Positions 46,024 to 57,248 are shown, counted from the stretch's first letter. The stretch is DNA of 60,000 nt from Cryptomeria japonica (GCF_030272615.1 NC_081413.1:443265038-443325037), one strand, 5' to 3'. Program-made: numbers and translations. The notes: a model not told the origin generated them from the sequence alone.

Positions 46024-49010
46024 CTACAAATCTTTTGTCCAGTTGCAGATTTCTAATTCCACCCTGGTAGTCTCTATCTGATAATGATGAACTGTTTGCC
46101 CATATGTAGTAAATGAATCATATGGCATCTTAAAGGTGTTGATGTATGCCTGGAACTCCGATTGGAGTTTAACTTTCTGCTTAAGCACATCATCACAAAA
46201 TAGATGGGGTTGGAAGATTTTACTCAACAGTAATTTGCCCTCATCCATAGCACCCCTGATATTCTTCTGTTGCTTTAGAAGTTGTGACCGGAGCTCATTC
46301 ATTTTCTTGACTAAGGCATTGTTGAGTTCCTCTTCATGATTCTTCTTTACAGTGGCTGTAGCAACATCTTCCAAGCATTGTACTTGGTCCTCTACTACAG
46401 TACAAAGGAGTTTCAGCTTGGATAGAGAGGAATCGGTACTGGGGAGGTTAGTACCGGGAATCAGACTTGTAAGGGTGTCAACCATAGTTTGTATGGCATA
46501 CCTTTCCTTCTTCCTCCGCAACTCTTCCAATCTTTCGTGTGCTAGTTTGATGCTTCACAGCAACTCGGACTCATCTGTTGATTGAAGGTCAATCAGACTG
46601 GTGGTGTCAACTGGTTTGGCTTGACCACCGGTTGCCTTGGGAGTCTTTGCTTGTTTGGTTTTCTCTGCTTCCTTATCCTCTGATGCTCTTTTCTTTTCCT
46701 CTTCTTTCTTCTTTTTCTCCTCTTCTTGTTTCTTCTTCAGTTCTTCCTTCTTCTTGTCTTCTTCCTGCTTTTTCTTTTCTTCCTCCTTTTTCTCATCTTC
46801 TTTTCTCTTCAACTCTTCTTTTCTCTTCTCCTCTTCTTTTCTCTTCTCTTCTTCTTGTTTCCTCTTCTCCTCCTCTTTCTTTTTCTCTTCCTCTTTCCTC
46901 TTGTCTTCATCTTTCTTTTTCTCTTCCTCTTTTTCTCTTGTCTTCCTCTTTCTTTTTCTCTTCCTCTTTCTTCATTTGTTCTTTGTCCTGCTTCTCTTTT
47001 TTAGGTTTTTTCTTGTCCTGTTTCTCTTTCTCTATGTCTGGAGTGACATCCTCAATATCTAATGCATCCACATCAATGGGATCATTTTTCTATGCCAATC
47101 TTTCCCCTTCACTGTCAAATGCTTCATCTGGTTCACCCGATGTTAGATCAGGTGCTTGTTCAGCCTTTAGATTGGCCTCAGACACTTGGTGTAACCAGAC
47201 AATAGCTTTGACATGTAAATGTGTGTCCTTATCCACTTCAGAAGCTTTACGTTCTAGTAGTCTAAGTCTTCTTCTTCTCATGAAGAAGAGGCCTTTGTTC
47301 TTATCCATTATCTCAAATAATTCAAAATCAAAGGTATCAAGAAAGTATTGTGCAAAGACTCTCTCCATTATTTCATGTTCCTTTTCAATGGCAATGCACC
47401 ATTTGTTATCTAAAGAATTGTATATATAATCTGGTGTGACCGATCTAATTTTAGATGGCGACCAGTCATTGACACACAAATATCTAATAACCTCTTGTTC
47501 TACTTTATCTTTCTCATTATCATTAAAATCATCAAAATGCTCTTTTAAATCATCAAGCAATTTTCTCCTAATGTTCTTGATTGTCCTCTGACAATGTGTC
47601 ATAGGCTTATGGGAGGAAATATATATGTTTACTAGTGCTGAAGTTGTAGGTGCACTACCGGTAGATTTTGCCTTCTTGCTTGATTGTCTTGTCTTCTTAG
47701 GTTGAATTTCTAGTTCATTATCCTCTAACTCTGGTGAGTTGGTTTTGGTTTTTTGCTTCCTCTCGAATACTTTAGCTTGAGAAACCTCAAGTTTCTTCTT
47801 GGCAGGTGACCACTTGGTCAGTTTTGGACTGGCTGAGGTAATGGGTGCCGGTACTAATGGCACTTCCTTTTCCTTTTTCTATGTAGGATCTTCAACCGGT
47901 GTTATCCTCTCTAAGTAGGTGTCAGATCTCTTTTTCTTAGCATCTAGTGGTGAGGCAAGCAGGGTAGAAACATACCTGATCAACATATCATACATCACTT
48001 CATACCCCATTGGTTCAACTGCATCCTTTCTTGGTTCCACCGCTTCCATTATGTATTCATATACCTTTACGGTGAAGTAGATGTCATCTTCATATTTCTT
48101 TACAATATCTCCAGATATCCTCATCCTCTGGCTCATTTTCCACTTGAATTCATCAAAGTATTTATTCAGAACCTTAGGATGTGAAGTTCCCACTACTTGA
48201 ATACTTTTCTTGATTTGTCTAGAGACCGGTAAGTCAGCAGACCATTGCACATCACCTATTCCAGAGGAATAACCTTGAAAGTAAAAGAATAGGCTGACCA
48301 GAAGTTGTCCAAACTTGAACCTTAAAGCATTATCCTATTTAATGGACTTTAGGTTTAGTAGAAATTGCTTCTACAAATAGGTACACAAATAAAATGAGGC
48401 CTCTTCCTTAATCATTATGTAGGTGGCATTCACTGCAATAGTAGGGACAAAGTTCATTCTGCTGGCATAAAACATCTGATAGACAATCACCATGCAAGCA
48501 TACTTAACCAAATAATCTTTGATGGTGTTGATGGTCATTGCTCATTGGTCGCTCAGAGAACCGGCGAGGTTAGTCATTTTAGTCTTGGTGACCTTCCTTA
48601 GAGCTGGTACCTCTCCAATGTTATAAAAACCGGCGATGACACGAATTTCTTCTGGTGTGATGTCATGCATCCACTCGAGATACATTTTATCACCGTGTAC
48701 TCTGCTCAGAATGATGTGGATGTGATCTTCAATGAACTCTTCCAGAAAGTAAACCGCATTGTGCAGTTTCTTCCTTTAGGATGCTATATTCAAGTTTGAT
48801 TTTCTTGTCATCTCCACAGAACAGACCTAGCTTAGAATGAATCACTAAGGATCCTAGATCTTCTAGTTTACAATCTATATATCTTGAAATATCCTCTTCA
48901 ACAATAACTTTAGTGGGTATTTGGGATACAGAATTATATTTCATCTTCTTTTGAAGAAACTTGACTGAATCCACAGGTACACTAGAACTGGAGTGTGATG
49001 CAAAAGCCAT
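46024..49010 (-). pseudogene. Element E second ORF, unknown function
   Basis: From ATG 49010 (MAFASHSSSS) coding potential runs about 995 codons to 46024, with frame changes near 48775 and within the Lys/Glu tract, and stops at about 48540, 48375, 48340, 47880, 47092 and 46556. Parts in order: a helical domain (about 48900-48290) with DITPEEIRVIAGFYNIG, INTIKDYLVKYA and FKFGQLLVSLFFYFQ; a second helical part (48250-47880); a Lys-rich stretch; a domain at 47600-47230 with RYLCVNDWSPSKIRS; a Lys/Glu repeat (about 47050-46660); and a C-terminal coiled-coil domain to 46024. It has no transmembrane segment, zinc knuckle or polymerase motif. Not recognised. The helical N-terminal layout recalls that of the LINE third ORF, without proven homology. 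Confidence 0.75.
46660..47050 (-). repeat. Low-complexity Lys/Glu-coding tract in E
   Basis: Imperfect repeats of GAAGAGAAGAAGAAA-like units (plus strand ctcttcttt) encode EEKKK/EDKKKEE-type repeats. The plus strand has long hydrophobic open frames here that are shadows. Confidence 0.85.
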
Positions 49011-49452
49011 GATTAAATGATAAACAAGAATTTCGAGAAATACCTTCACAATTCAAAATTTAGGGTTTGTCAATGTTGCTCATAACACACCACTTTGGTT
49101 GCTTGGAACACCACTTAGTGTTCACTGATATATTGATAGTCTACTAGATTCCTCTGCAAGATCTTTGGATTCAGTTTGAATTGCTAGGTGAATCTCTCTT
49201 TGTCGTTCTTCTCTTTGAAATTTCTTCTTTCTCAAACTGATAAGTGAAAATGATGATAAAAATCCCTTTTAAACAATCTTTCACCTGCCATAATAAATGC
49301 ATCACCGCTAGGGTACAAACCCTAATTTTTCTTTTTACCATTTCAAGTCTTCTACCAATTGATAGGTAGCATATACCAGTTAAGGTCTTTACCAATATAA
49401 ACCAGGGGTTCAAATATATCATCGATATGCTCTCGCTAAGCTTTTCTGATGC
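49011..49452 (-). promoter_or_regulatory. Leader between the two cistrons of E
   Basis: Non-coding on the minus strand. It holds two AAACCCTAA/TTAGGGTTT telo-box-like motifs (about 49317-49328 and 49058-49067) and a TTTAAAAG TATA-like box near 49273, about 260 bp upstream of ATG 49010. Telo-boxes are frequent in plant 5' regions of translation-related genes. An internal promoter is inference. Confidence 0.4.
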
Positions 49453-50738
49453 TCAGTTTGCTGGTTCAGAGACTTCCACACTAGGTGCAGAAACTGGTTC
49501 ATCCCGTGACACTTTGTCAGGTTTCTTTTTCCAAGTTTTATTCATTCCCACTTGAATGGTTTCAACATCAATATTTCCTTCAGGAGTGATTGGTATATCA
49601 TTTGATAGGTTCTTTCTCATTTTGCAAGTTCTGGCAGTGTGACCCGGTTTATTGCAATGATAGCATACCATTCCAAGTGTTCTCCATGGTCCATTATTCA
49701 TACTACCATTCTTTCTTTTGCATGTTGTAGCAGTGTGACAGCTACCATGACAGATAAAATAGGTTGCTCTCCAACCAGTTGCCGCTTGATAGCCACCTGA
49801 CCGATGGTCATAGGTATTATGCCAGTTGGGATTCCAGCTCACAGAGGGTTCTGGGATAACTCCTTGAGTCCTTGGAGGGTATCTCCCAGTGTTGTGTAAA
49901 ATAGACCTACATTTAAATTCTTTATGCCCAAACTTGTTGCATGCATAATAGTTTACATTGAATCTATTGGATCTAGGCTTATTGTTTAGAAAATAAGGAA
50001 AATTATTGTAGGCCTTGCTTCTACACACATTAGCAGTATGTCCTTCCTTGATACAATTGAAGCGAACAGGTTTAAACTTTTGCTTACCTTTATCCTTGGA
50101 TGTTGGATGTATCTTTGATGCTTCAGCTTTTGTTCGAGAGGTTTCACCTTCCTCATACCCAGAGAAACCAAGTCCAGTGGTATTCTTTATCAGTTTTGTC
50201 AATTCCAACTTTTGTTCTAGCTTAATAGTACTCTTATTGAATTTGGCAAGTATCTCCTTTGAATCAGTAAGTTCCTAGAAATATTAGCATTAGATTCCAT
50301 CAAGGTTGCATTCTTAGAAATAGTCATTTTTAGTTCACCTTGCATTTCTTCTTTTTCCACTTTTCTCTCTTGGAGATGAGCAGTAAGGGAACTGATTTCT
50401 TGCTTCAGCTTGGAGATCTCATGATCTTTGTCTTTTACCAGATCTTCAGCTTTCCTTTGGTTCTCAAGCTCTTGACACATTCTGATAGTCAGTCCTTCCA
50501 ACTCCTTTCTTAGGTTGGCTTTAGATTCATTCAGTTTTTCAACTTCTTTAACTAGGGCATCCATGTTAGCTTCATCATAAGAGCTATTTTCAATAAGTTC
50601 CATCAGTTTCTTAGCATGCTCTCTTCTCTTGGCAAAAGAGGCTTTATACTTGACTTTGAGTTCATCATAGGCTCTCTCAGTCTGAGTGAGACGATGAGTA
50701 AGTTCCTTCACAGTGTATTCCCCCATATCTCCTTCCAA
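49453..50738 (-). pseudogene. Gag-like protein of E: coiled coil and four zinc knuckles
   Basis: From ATG 50738 a long coiled coil (residues about 10-160, heptads of Leu with Lys/Glu) continues, after a 1-nt frame change near 50280, into ELTKLIKNTTGLGF, resembling the end of copia Gag proteins. Knuckle-like CX2CX4HX4C units follow: FNCIKEGHTANVC (first Cys lost), YYACNKFGHKEFKC (first Cys lost), FICHGSCHTATTC (first Cys lost) and CYHCNKPGHTARTC (intact). The protein ends at 49453 with no protease behind it. The usual N-terminal copia Gag domain is absent, since the ORF starts about 25 bp from the PBS. Role inferred: RNA binding and packaging. Confidence 0.85.
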
Positions 50739-50761
50739 GTGGTTAGACTTATAGAAAGGTT

Positions 50762-50774
50762 GGCTCTGATACCA
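50762..50774 (-). promoter_or_regulatory. Primer binding site of element E
   Basis: Plus strand ggctctgatacca. Its reverse complement is the perfect 13-nt complement of the 3' end of initiator tRNA-Met, two bases from the LTR. It is preserved better than in C or D. Confidence 0.94.
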
Positions 50775-50776
50775 AT

Positions 50777-51854
50777 TGATGAATACTAAGAGGGGGGTGA
50801 ATTAGTATACCAAAAAATACTAAACTCAAACTCTTAAACAGTTTAGCAGATAACTGGTATAATAGATTCACTAATAAACCGGTTAAGATAAATGCAAACC
50901 AAATAGAAAATAAAGCATTCACCCACAAAACCACAATCACCATAACACAAGATATTTGATGTGGAAACCCAAATGGGAAAAACCATGGTGAGTAGAAACT
51001 CACAAGTAACTATCTATAGAATAGAAACCAGACCGGTTAAGGTCAGACCGGTTAAGGTCATACAATGTTCTTCACCAGAACAGGTCTTGTTAGGAATCTA
51101 GATCTCTATTAGGAGATAAGTCTTGTTAAAGACTACCTTGTTAAAGGATTTCAAATCCACAGTTGTGAACCACCTTGTTAGAGGATTTACAAAGGCTTTG
51201 CTAGGCCTACTCGGTTAAGGGTTTCAGACTTGTCGAAGATGTGAGTAATCAACAAGTGAGTGATCTAGATACTAGCACACTATGCTTGGTTAGATCCTTG
51301 ATAGCTCATTGTTAATGCATTTAAGAAATACTTTAGTCTTCAATATCTCCACACTCTAATTCTTCACACAGACCTTATCTTCTCTGTAAAGGTCGCACAT
51401 AACCTTCTCATACATCATACATCTCTCATCCATACAAACCCTAGATATGATGTCCTTATAAAGGAAACTGATTTCATGTCAGTCCAATAGGATTAAACTA
51501 CAAGTTCCTAGGTTCAGTGCATCTAGACACATTTGGTAACACGACACAAAAACACCACCAAAGTGTCCGTGGATGATAACTCATCACAGAGTAATGCCGG
51601 TTCATACAATATACTGATTACTGGTTGTCAAAAATGAAGACTGGAAAATGCTAACTACCGCTTTGTTCCTTCGTACCACTTGAGATCCTCGAACCGCTTG
51701 AGGTCTTCATACCGCTTTGTGACCAGTAAACATCTTCTACAAAATACCGATAGTCTAAAGACTATAATACATAATACTAGTTGGAACAATTACTGGTTGA
51801 GCATAACTCATACATCAAGAAAGTGCATGTCCATCAATGACAATCAAAACATCA
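50777..51854 (-). repeat. 5' LTR of E, lacking its outer end
   Basis: 1078 bp, starting TGATGAATACTAAGAGG and matching the left LTR up to aaaacatca, where the left LTR continues for about 14 more bases to GCCAACA. Those bases are missing and host sequence begins at once. Confidence 0.9.
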
Positions 51855-53600
51855 CATACAAAGAGTATTGCCATGCTCTACTGATGAAACGTTGACTATT
51901 TTTGTTGCTCTTAAAAGACGTCTAGAATACAAAAAATGCATATCAGACAAGAATAGTATGTGCAACTATCATCATGAAAGCTTTGAAACAATTACTTAGA
52001 AAAAAATTATACAAGATGGAAAATGTCCAAATAAACAAAAATTGGAAACAAATCCTTCAATTAAATTATGCAGATGACAAAACCAATGAAAGTTGTACAA
52101 GTGAAAATAATGACAAAAGTGACATAGAAAATGACATTCCATGTGAAACATTGATACATAGCTTCACTGAATTTAAATGCATCCATGAAATCCAAGAAAA
52201 ATCATAGAAATTGCACCAGTAGGAGGACATAATCCTATTGGGATCTTCAAAGATACGTATGCAAAGAAATGAATTTTCCTACATTATTCTTTGGAAAACC
52301 ACGTGATGAAGACATTACAAACAAATATTCATACCAAAAATTTGCAAACTGGGAATTACAACACTCAAATAGAATAGTTTCCTATCATACAACAAATTTA
52401 TTTTTCAAGACCATTAAGATACGGATAGAACAAGTGATGTCTACAATTTGGATAAGACCACACAAAGGCCAACTAAAAGGAAGGAAGATCCTAGCAAAAG
52501 ATGTATAAAGCAAGCCTACTCTAGAGAAATTACTTAAATCTGATATTGGTTAGGTAGATTTCAAAAGAATAAGAATATCTCTAGACTATCTACACCAATT
52601 GAAAAAAAATGTCTTTGCAATGATACAACAACCTGGACCACCTACCTTTTTTATTATATTTATAAGTGTTGAACACTATTGGGAGCCATTACCAAAAACA
52701 CTTGAAGAATTAAACAATGCATATAAAAAAAAACATATCAACAACACAATACTATAAACAAAGATAAAAAATCTTATTTAGTAAAAAAAGATCCTATAAC
52801 ATGTGCACATTATTATAGACATAGAATTAATGCAATTAAAAAATTGATATTAACAGATAACTCATTCTTCGACATTATCTTAGATTATTTCTCTATAACT
52901 GAATTTCAAAATCATGGAAATGAACATGATCACTTCCTCTTATGGATTGCAAATGCAACAATTTATGGTAAGGATGACAATTCAACTACCAAAGAATTTG
53001 TAGACAAGTATATTACTTGTAACACTGAACGTCTAGATTTTGAAATAACTAATGTACATAAACATCACCATACAAAACAATGTAGATTTAATCACAAAAA
53101 AAAATTGTCTCTATAATTTCCTGCTTCCAGCAATGAAATATACCAAAATCCTTGAACCCCTTGAAAATAATAACGAAAATACAAGTCATGTTGCAAAAAA
53201 CACAATTTCTAGTTTGCAACAAACAAACTATGATAAATCATTCTTGTTTGAAATGTTTCTAGAAGAAATGCATATTACTGAAGATGATTACATAATTTCT
53301 ATTAGATCCACAATATGTAGGCCTACACTATTTTTTAGATGAAAACCATCTGATATATGGAATAATAGCTTTGCCAAAACATTACCAAAAATATGGAAAG
53401 AAAATACAGATGCACAATTTGTTTAGAATGCAGTATTGTAGCTCCTATATGAAAAAAGTAGACAAGTCAATGACATCTACATTCAAAAGAATTCACAAAG
53501 ATCATGAAAGAAATAGTATTGATGCCATAAAAATGATAAGTAAACTTGGTATTGCATTATTAAATATATTACAAATGTCTTCACAATAAGTAGCTCGCAT
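51855..53600 (+). pseudogene. Helentron N-terminal remainder and Rep (HUH) nuclease, broken
   Basis: 51876-52207 finishes the N-terminal region. 52269-52508 has MNFPTLFFGKPRDEDITNKY and RPHKGQLKGRK, a conserved Helitron stretch. 52590-52720 has FAMIQQPGPPTFF. 52795-53110 has THE CAHYYRHRINAIKKL segment and EHDHFLLW, the His-U-His metal site of Rep. The catalytic tyrosine pair Y-x3-Y (QYCSSYMKKVDKS) lies at 53434-53448, after a frameshift just upstream. Rep nicks and joins single-stranded DNA for rolling-circle transposition. Both key motifs survive although the frame does not. Confidence 0.88.
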
Positions 53601-55490
53601 TGTTCTATCATTTCCATTAAACTAAAGCTCAAGAAAGCCTGTATTCATTGATACAAGAGCTGAAGATGACCAAACATTTGTGTTAAAACCAACAAAGAAA
53701 TTGGAAAAAAGAGCCAGATGATTCAAAAAGTGTAACATCCAGTCATTAATAGATTACTATATAAAAAGACCTAAAACAATTTCACACATTTGTCTTGCAG
53801 AATTTGTATCTGAATTTACCAAAGATGGTAAGAAATCACGTAGCCCATCAAAAGAAAATGTTATGCGATTTGTAAAATTCAATAAACATATTGACTTAGA
53901 AAATTATAGTCAAGAACAATTACTACTTTATTTCCCTTTTATGTTTAGTGAAAAAACTCTCCTAAATGGTTTCAAAACATGGCATAGTGCTTATTTATAT
54001 CATGAAACGACTATTAAAATGAATAATGCAAAATACAATTAAAATGCCAATTGTTCATGTGGTGATTTTGAGGAAGCTATCAATGAAATCAATACATAAA
54101 ACCATGATAACCAAAATTAACTATTTGTAGGTAATGACGTATTGCAAAAAGAACAATACAACATACAATCAGACGTTGAATCAATCCTTCTAAATAAATC
54201 AAAGAGAACATGCCATAATGCATTTAAAATAACAAAACATCCATACATAATTGACAATACTGACTACTATAAGCTTAGATGAATGTTGAATAAAGAGCAC
54301 CAAGCAATAGTAAAATATGTATTGAAAAAAAATAAAAATTCAAAAACACCATTGCACTTGTTTCTAACAAGAGGAGCTGGAATAGGTATAACATTTACTG
54401 CAAAAGCCATATACCAAACAGTTTTACACAAATACAACAACTCTATTGACAATGATCCAGATAAACCAAAAGGCTTTATCTTTTCTTTTACAAGAAAAGA
54501 AACACACAATATAGGTGGCATGACAATACACTTGCACATGGCGTTCAACAAGTAAGAGTTCATCCCACAGAATACTGAAACATTAGATGCAATGTCAAAA
54601 TATTATCAACAATTGTGTGTACTTTTGATAGATGATATTTCCTTAGTAGGTACAAGGTTTTTGCACCTCATAGACAAATGATTATGAGACATAATGCAAA
54701 CACCTACTAGCTACTTTGGAAATCTTGATACTATTTTATGTGGGGATCTTTATCAAGCACAACCTGTACAAGATTCACTAGTCTTTGAAAATTCTCCAAC
54801 ATTAAATGAATTGATTCCATATAATTTTTGGAAAGAAAGCATAAAATGTTATACATTACAATTAACTATGAGACAAAAGGATGATAATTTTATCAATGTA
54901 CTCAATAGAATAGGCATTGTCTCACCAACAACTCAAGATCTAGAATATTTAAATAAAAATTGCTTACGGTCACCCCCCATAGACCCAAATTTTTGTTTCC
55001 TCTTCTATACAAGGAAGGATGTGAACATACACAATCAAAATATGTTGTCAATTGCACCTGGGAAACTGATTACATTGAATGCAATTGATCGATATGATGA
55101 AAACTACAACACAACATCGATTTACAATCATACAATGAACCTACCATTACAAATACTATTAAAACCAAATATGGTAATGTAAATGTATTCTAGTAATTAT
55201 GACACAAAATATGGCCTTGTAAATGGATCAGATGGGACATTCAAAGCATATGTAAAAGATAACAACATTGAAATTGTTTGGATCAAATTTAATGATCCAC
55301 AAATTGGTGTCCGACAAGCCAAATGATTAGCACATTACTATACAAATTGCATTGATAATAGTTGGATACCGATAATTTGCATTGCAAATCATATTAAACA
55401 AATACACAACAAAATAGATTAACCGTTAGACAACAATTTCCAATACAATTAGCATGTGCTCCTACTATCCATAGATATCAAAGACTTACT
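53601..55490 (+). pseudogene. Helentron helicase (PIF1-like SF1B), broken
   Basis: The linker is followed by the helicase from about 54283. Walker A reads TRGAGIGIT, where the expected Lys is Ile (54388-54390), so ATP binding would be lost. Walker B reads LLIDDIS near 54630, with Asp for the usual Glu. LCGDLYQAQPVQDS (54735-54780), LTMRQKDDNF and later motifs continue to 55182 and beyond. Stops at about 54553, 54678, 54684, 55180 and 55324. It would unwind DNA during transposition. Confidence 0.87.
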
Positions 55491-55997
55491 ATGAAAGGAT
55501 TGGCATTTGATCCTTCCGGCATAAAAAAACATGGTTTAACATACACAACATTATCACAAACAAGATCAATTGACACATTATTTTTGTTACATCCCTTAGT
55601 ACATTCCCACTTTAATGTTAAAAAAAAGGTCATCACTGAAATGTCACGAGTGCAATCAAATGCATCTTGGAAATTTGAAAATCAACAACCACAACAAAGT
55701 AATAACACCCATTTACTATTATCTACTTTAAATACTCGTAACTTACTTTCACATAAGGAAGACATACTCAACGATCATGATATGATGTTATATGATGTTC
55801 TTTGTTTACAAGAAACACATACCCAACTCACTTCCTTAAACAATCCATTACAAAATTTTGACAATTATTCAACATATCATATACATCATGTAAGAACTTT
55901 CACAAAACACAACCTATTCATTTAAAAAACAATGAAACACATAACAAAAAATGTTGAAGCCATAACAATAACAATAAATTATATTAATACTGAAATA
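55491..55997 (+). pseudogene. Helentron C-terminal helicase end and exo-endonuclease domain, truncated by D
   Basis: 55491 onward carries KGLAFDPSGIKKHGLTYTTL, the last helicase motif. From 55715 an endonuclease/exonuclease/phosphatase (AP-endonuclease-like) domain starts, with STLNTRNLL (catalytic Asn region) and CLQETH (catalytic Glu, about 55812). A stop at 55923 is followed by a further in-frame segment, TEICWQFG, up to the junction with D. An added endonuclease of this kind marks Helentrons as opposed to canonical plant Helitrons. Confidence 0.82.
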
Positions 55998-57192
55998 TGT
56001 TGGCAATTTGGAGAAATTGATTATGTGTTGCATTGATGTTTGTCATTGATGTCAGCACTAGCTGTTTTGTTATCTATCAACTTCTGGTAGAGTGGCTGAT
56101 CTTTGATGTTGATTTGGAAATTTGTCTCTAGTTTGGTTTGACTATTGGAATTAGTTTGGATTTTTTATTCATGTGTTCCTGATATGTATCACACTCAGTT
56201 GGTTCAGGGTTTGATGAGCCGGATTCTATCATTTGTTCTAGTAAGTCTTTTGGTTAACGGTAAGGGTTTTACCGACAAAGCTTTGATGAATATCTTTTTA
56301 TGAATCTGATAAATGGTGTTGGTGAGGATTATAGAAGGTTATCAAGATGCCGATGGTTATCATGTTTTTGTTCCTATTGATCATGGTATTTCATTTGGCT
56401 TATGGCGACCTATTTTGGCTCTGGTATTATTCTGCTAGGTTGTGGACCGGTTTATGTAACATGTTGGTTGATGCTCCTGATGCGTCACTGGTAGGATTTA
56501 TTGTTTGGTTTATATTGTTTCAGTCTTAGGCCAACTTAGTTTATCATTGGTTTGTGGGATTATGTAACCAATTTATTTTATTATCTTTGAGGTGGCCGAC
56601 CTAATTGTTTAGGTCCCGAGTTGGTATAAATATGATGTAAGATCTCTATGTATATCATGGTATGGTATGGGATTATCTGTGTGCGAATAAAGTTGTAATC
56701 ATATTCAAAGGTTTTGGTCGATCATAGGTGAGCGAGTTGGGTTTGTGAAATAGGTTTAAGACCTCTAGTATTGAGATTAACCAATATTATACTTAGGCAT
56801 AGGAGATGCTATTCTTGTAGTTCAGTCATCTTTTTCAGCTTGTAGTCTGGATTTTTTTTAGTCAGTGAGGCTCCTTTTCTGATAAGCAATGCACTCTAGG
56901 AAATGTGATTTGCTGCATGTGCAGGCCCCTCTTATTGTAATCACATACTTTTTAGAGAAGTATTATCTGACTATGGGTAGGCTTCCCATTGTGGTTTTTC
57001 CCTTTACCTAGTTTTCCACATACAAATCATGATGTTATGTGTTATGGATGGTTGGTAATTGTTCTGTGATTTATGTTTGTGCTTAATTGTTATATCTACT
57101 ATTCTGATATTTGGTTTTGTGTTCTTATAGTTTAATAATTTGTTGACAACTAATTCACCCCCCCTCATAGTTGTCCATTGATTATCCTAACA
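55998..57192 (+). repeat. 5' LTR of element D
   Basis: 1195 bp, TGTTGGCAATTTGG...CCTAACA, pairing with the A LTR (3078-4270). It has a GTGGTTTTTCCC / GTTTTCCACA box near 56992-57020 and a C-rich box near 57157-57164. Confidence 0.94.
56625..56632 (+). promoter_or_regulatory. TATA box in LTR of D
   Basis: tataaata in the context ggtataaatatgatgtaagatct, closely shared with the A and B LTRs. It would drive the element transcript. Confidence 0.7.
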
Positions 57193-57194
57193 AT

Positions 57195-57207
57195 TGGTAC
57201 CAGAATC
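57195..57207 (+). promoter_or_regulatory. Primer binding site of element D
   Basis: tggtaccagaatc differs at three positions from the initiator tRNA-Met complement TGGTATCAGAGCC. It lies two bases from the LTR. Confidence 0.8.
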
Positions 57208-57248
57208 AGGTCCTCTATGCAGAAGATTAACTGGTTGAGGAAGATAAT

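Larger units (their letters stand above)
36802..51854 (-). mobile_element. Non-autonomous LTR retrotransposon E, itself split by element C
   Basis: Read on the minus strand: right (5') LTR 50777-51854, perfect PBS, Gag-like ORF, second long ORF, purine-tract region, then left (3') LTR 36802-37290 plus 44873-45501. With C removed the element is about 7.5 kb. No protease, integrase, RT or RNase H motif is present in 45502-50776. Its U5 box, C-rich box, PPT and TGTTGG terminus match the copia families beside it, suggesting mobilisation in trans by a copia partner. Confidence 0.88.
51855..55997 (+). mobile_element. Helentron-class Helitron, 3' segment (continued from 36801)
   Basis: Contains the rest of the N-terminal region, Rep (HUH/Y2), helicase and the start of an exo-endonuclease domain, cut at 55997 by element D. 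Many stops and frame changes. The 3' terminus is outside the window. Confidence 0.85.

Noticed and set aside
46578-47429. Long plus-strand open frames rich in Ser, Phe and Leu (look like membrane proteins)
   Set aside because: They are the reverse strand of the Lys/Glu-coding repeat of ORF2 of element E; composition is dictated by the ctt/tcc runs.
46024-49010. ORF2 of E as an env-like gene as reported for some Sireviruses
   Set aside because: No signal peptide or transmembrane segment is visible, and it does not follow a pol gene.
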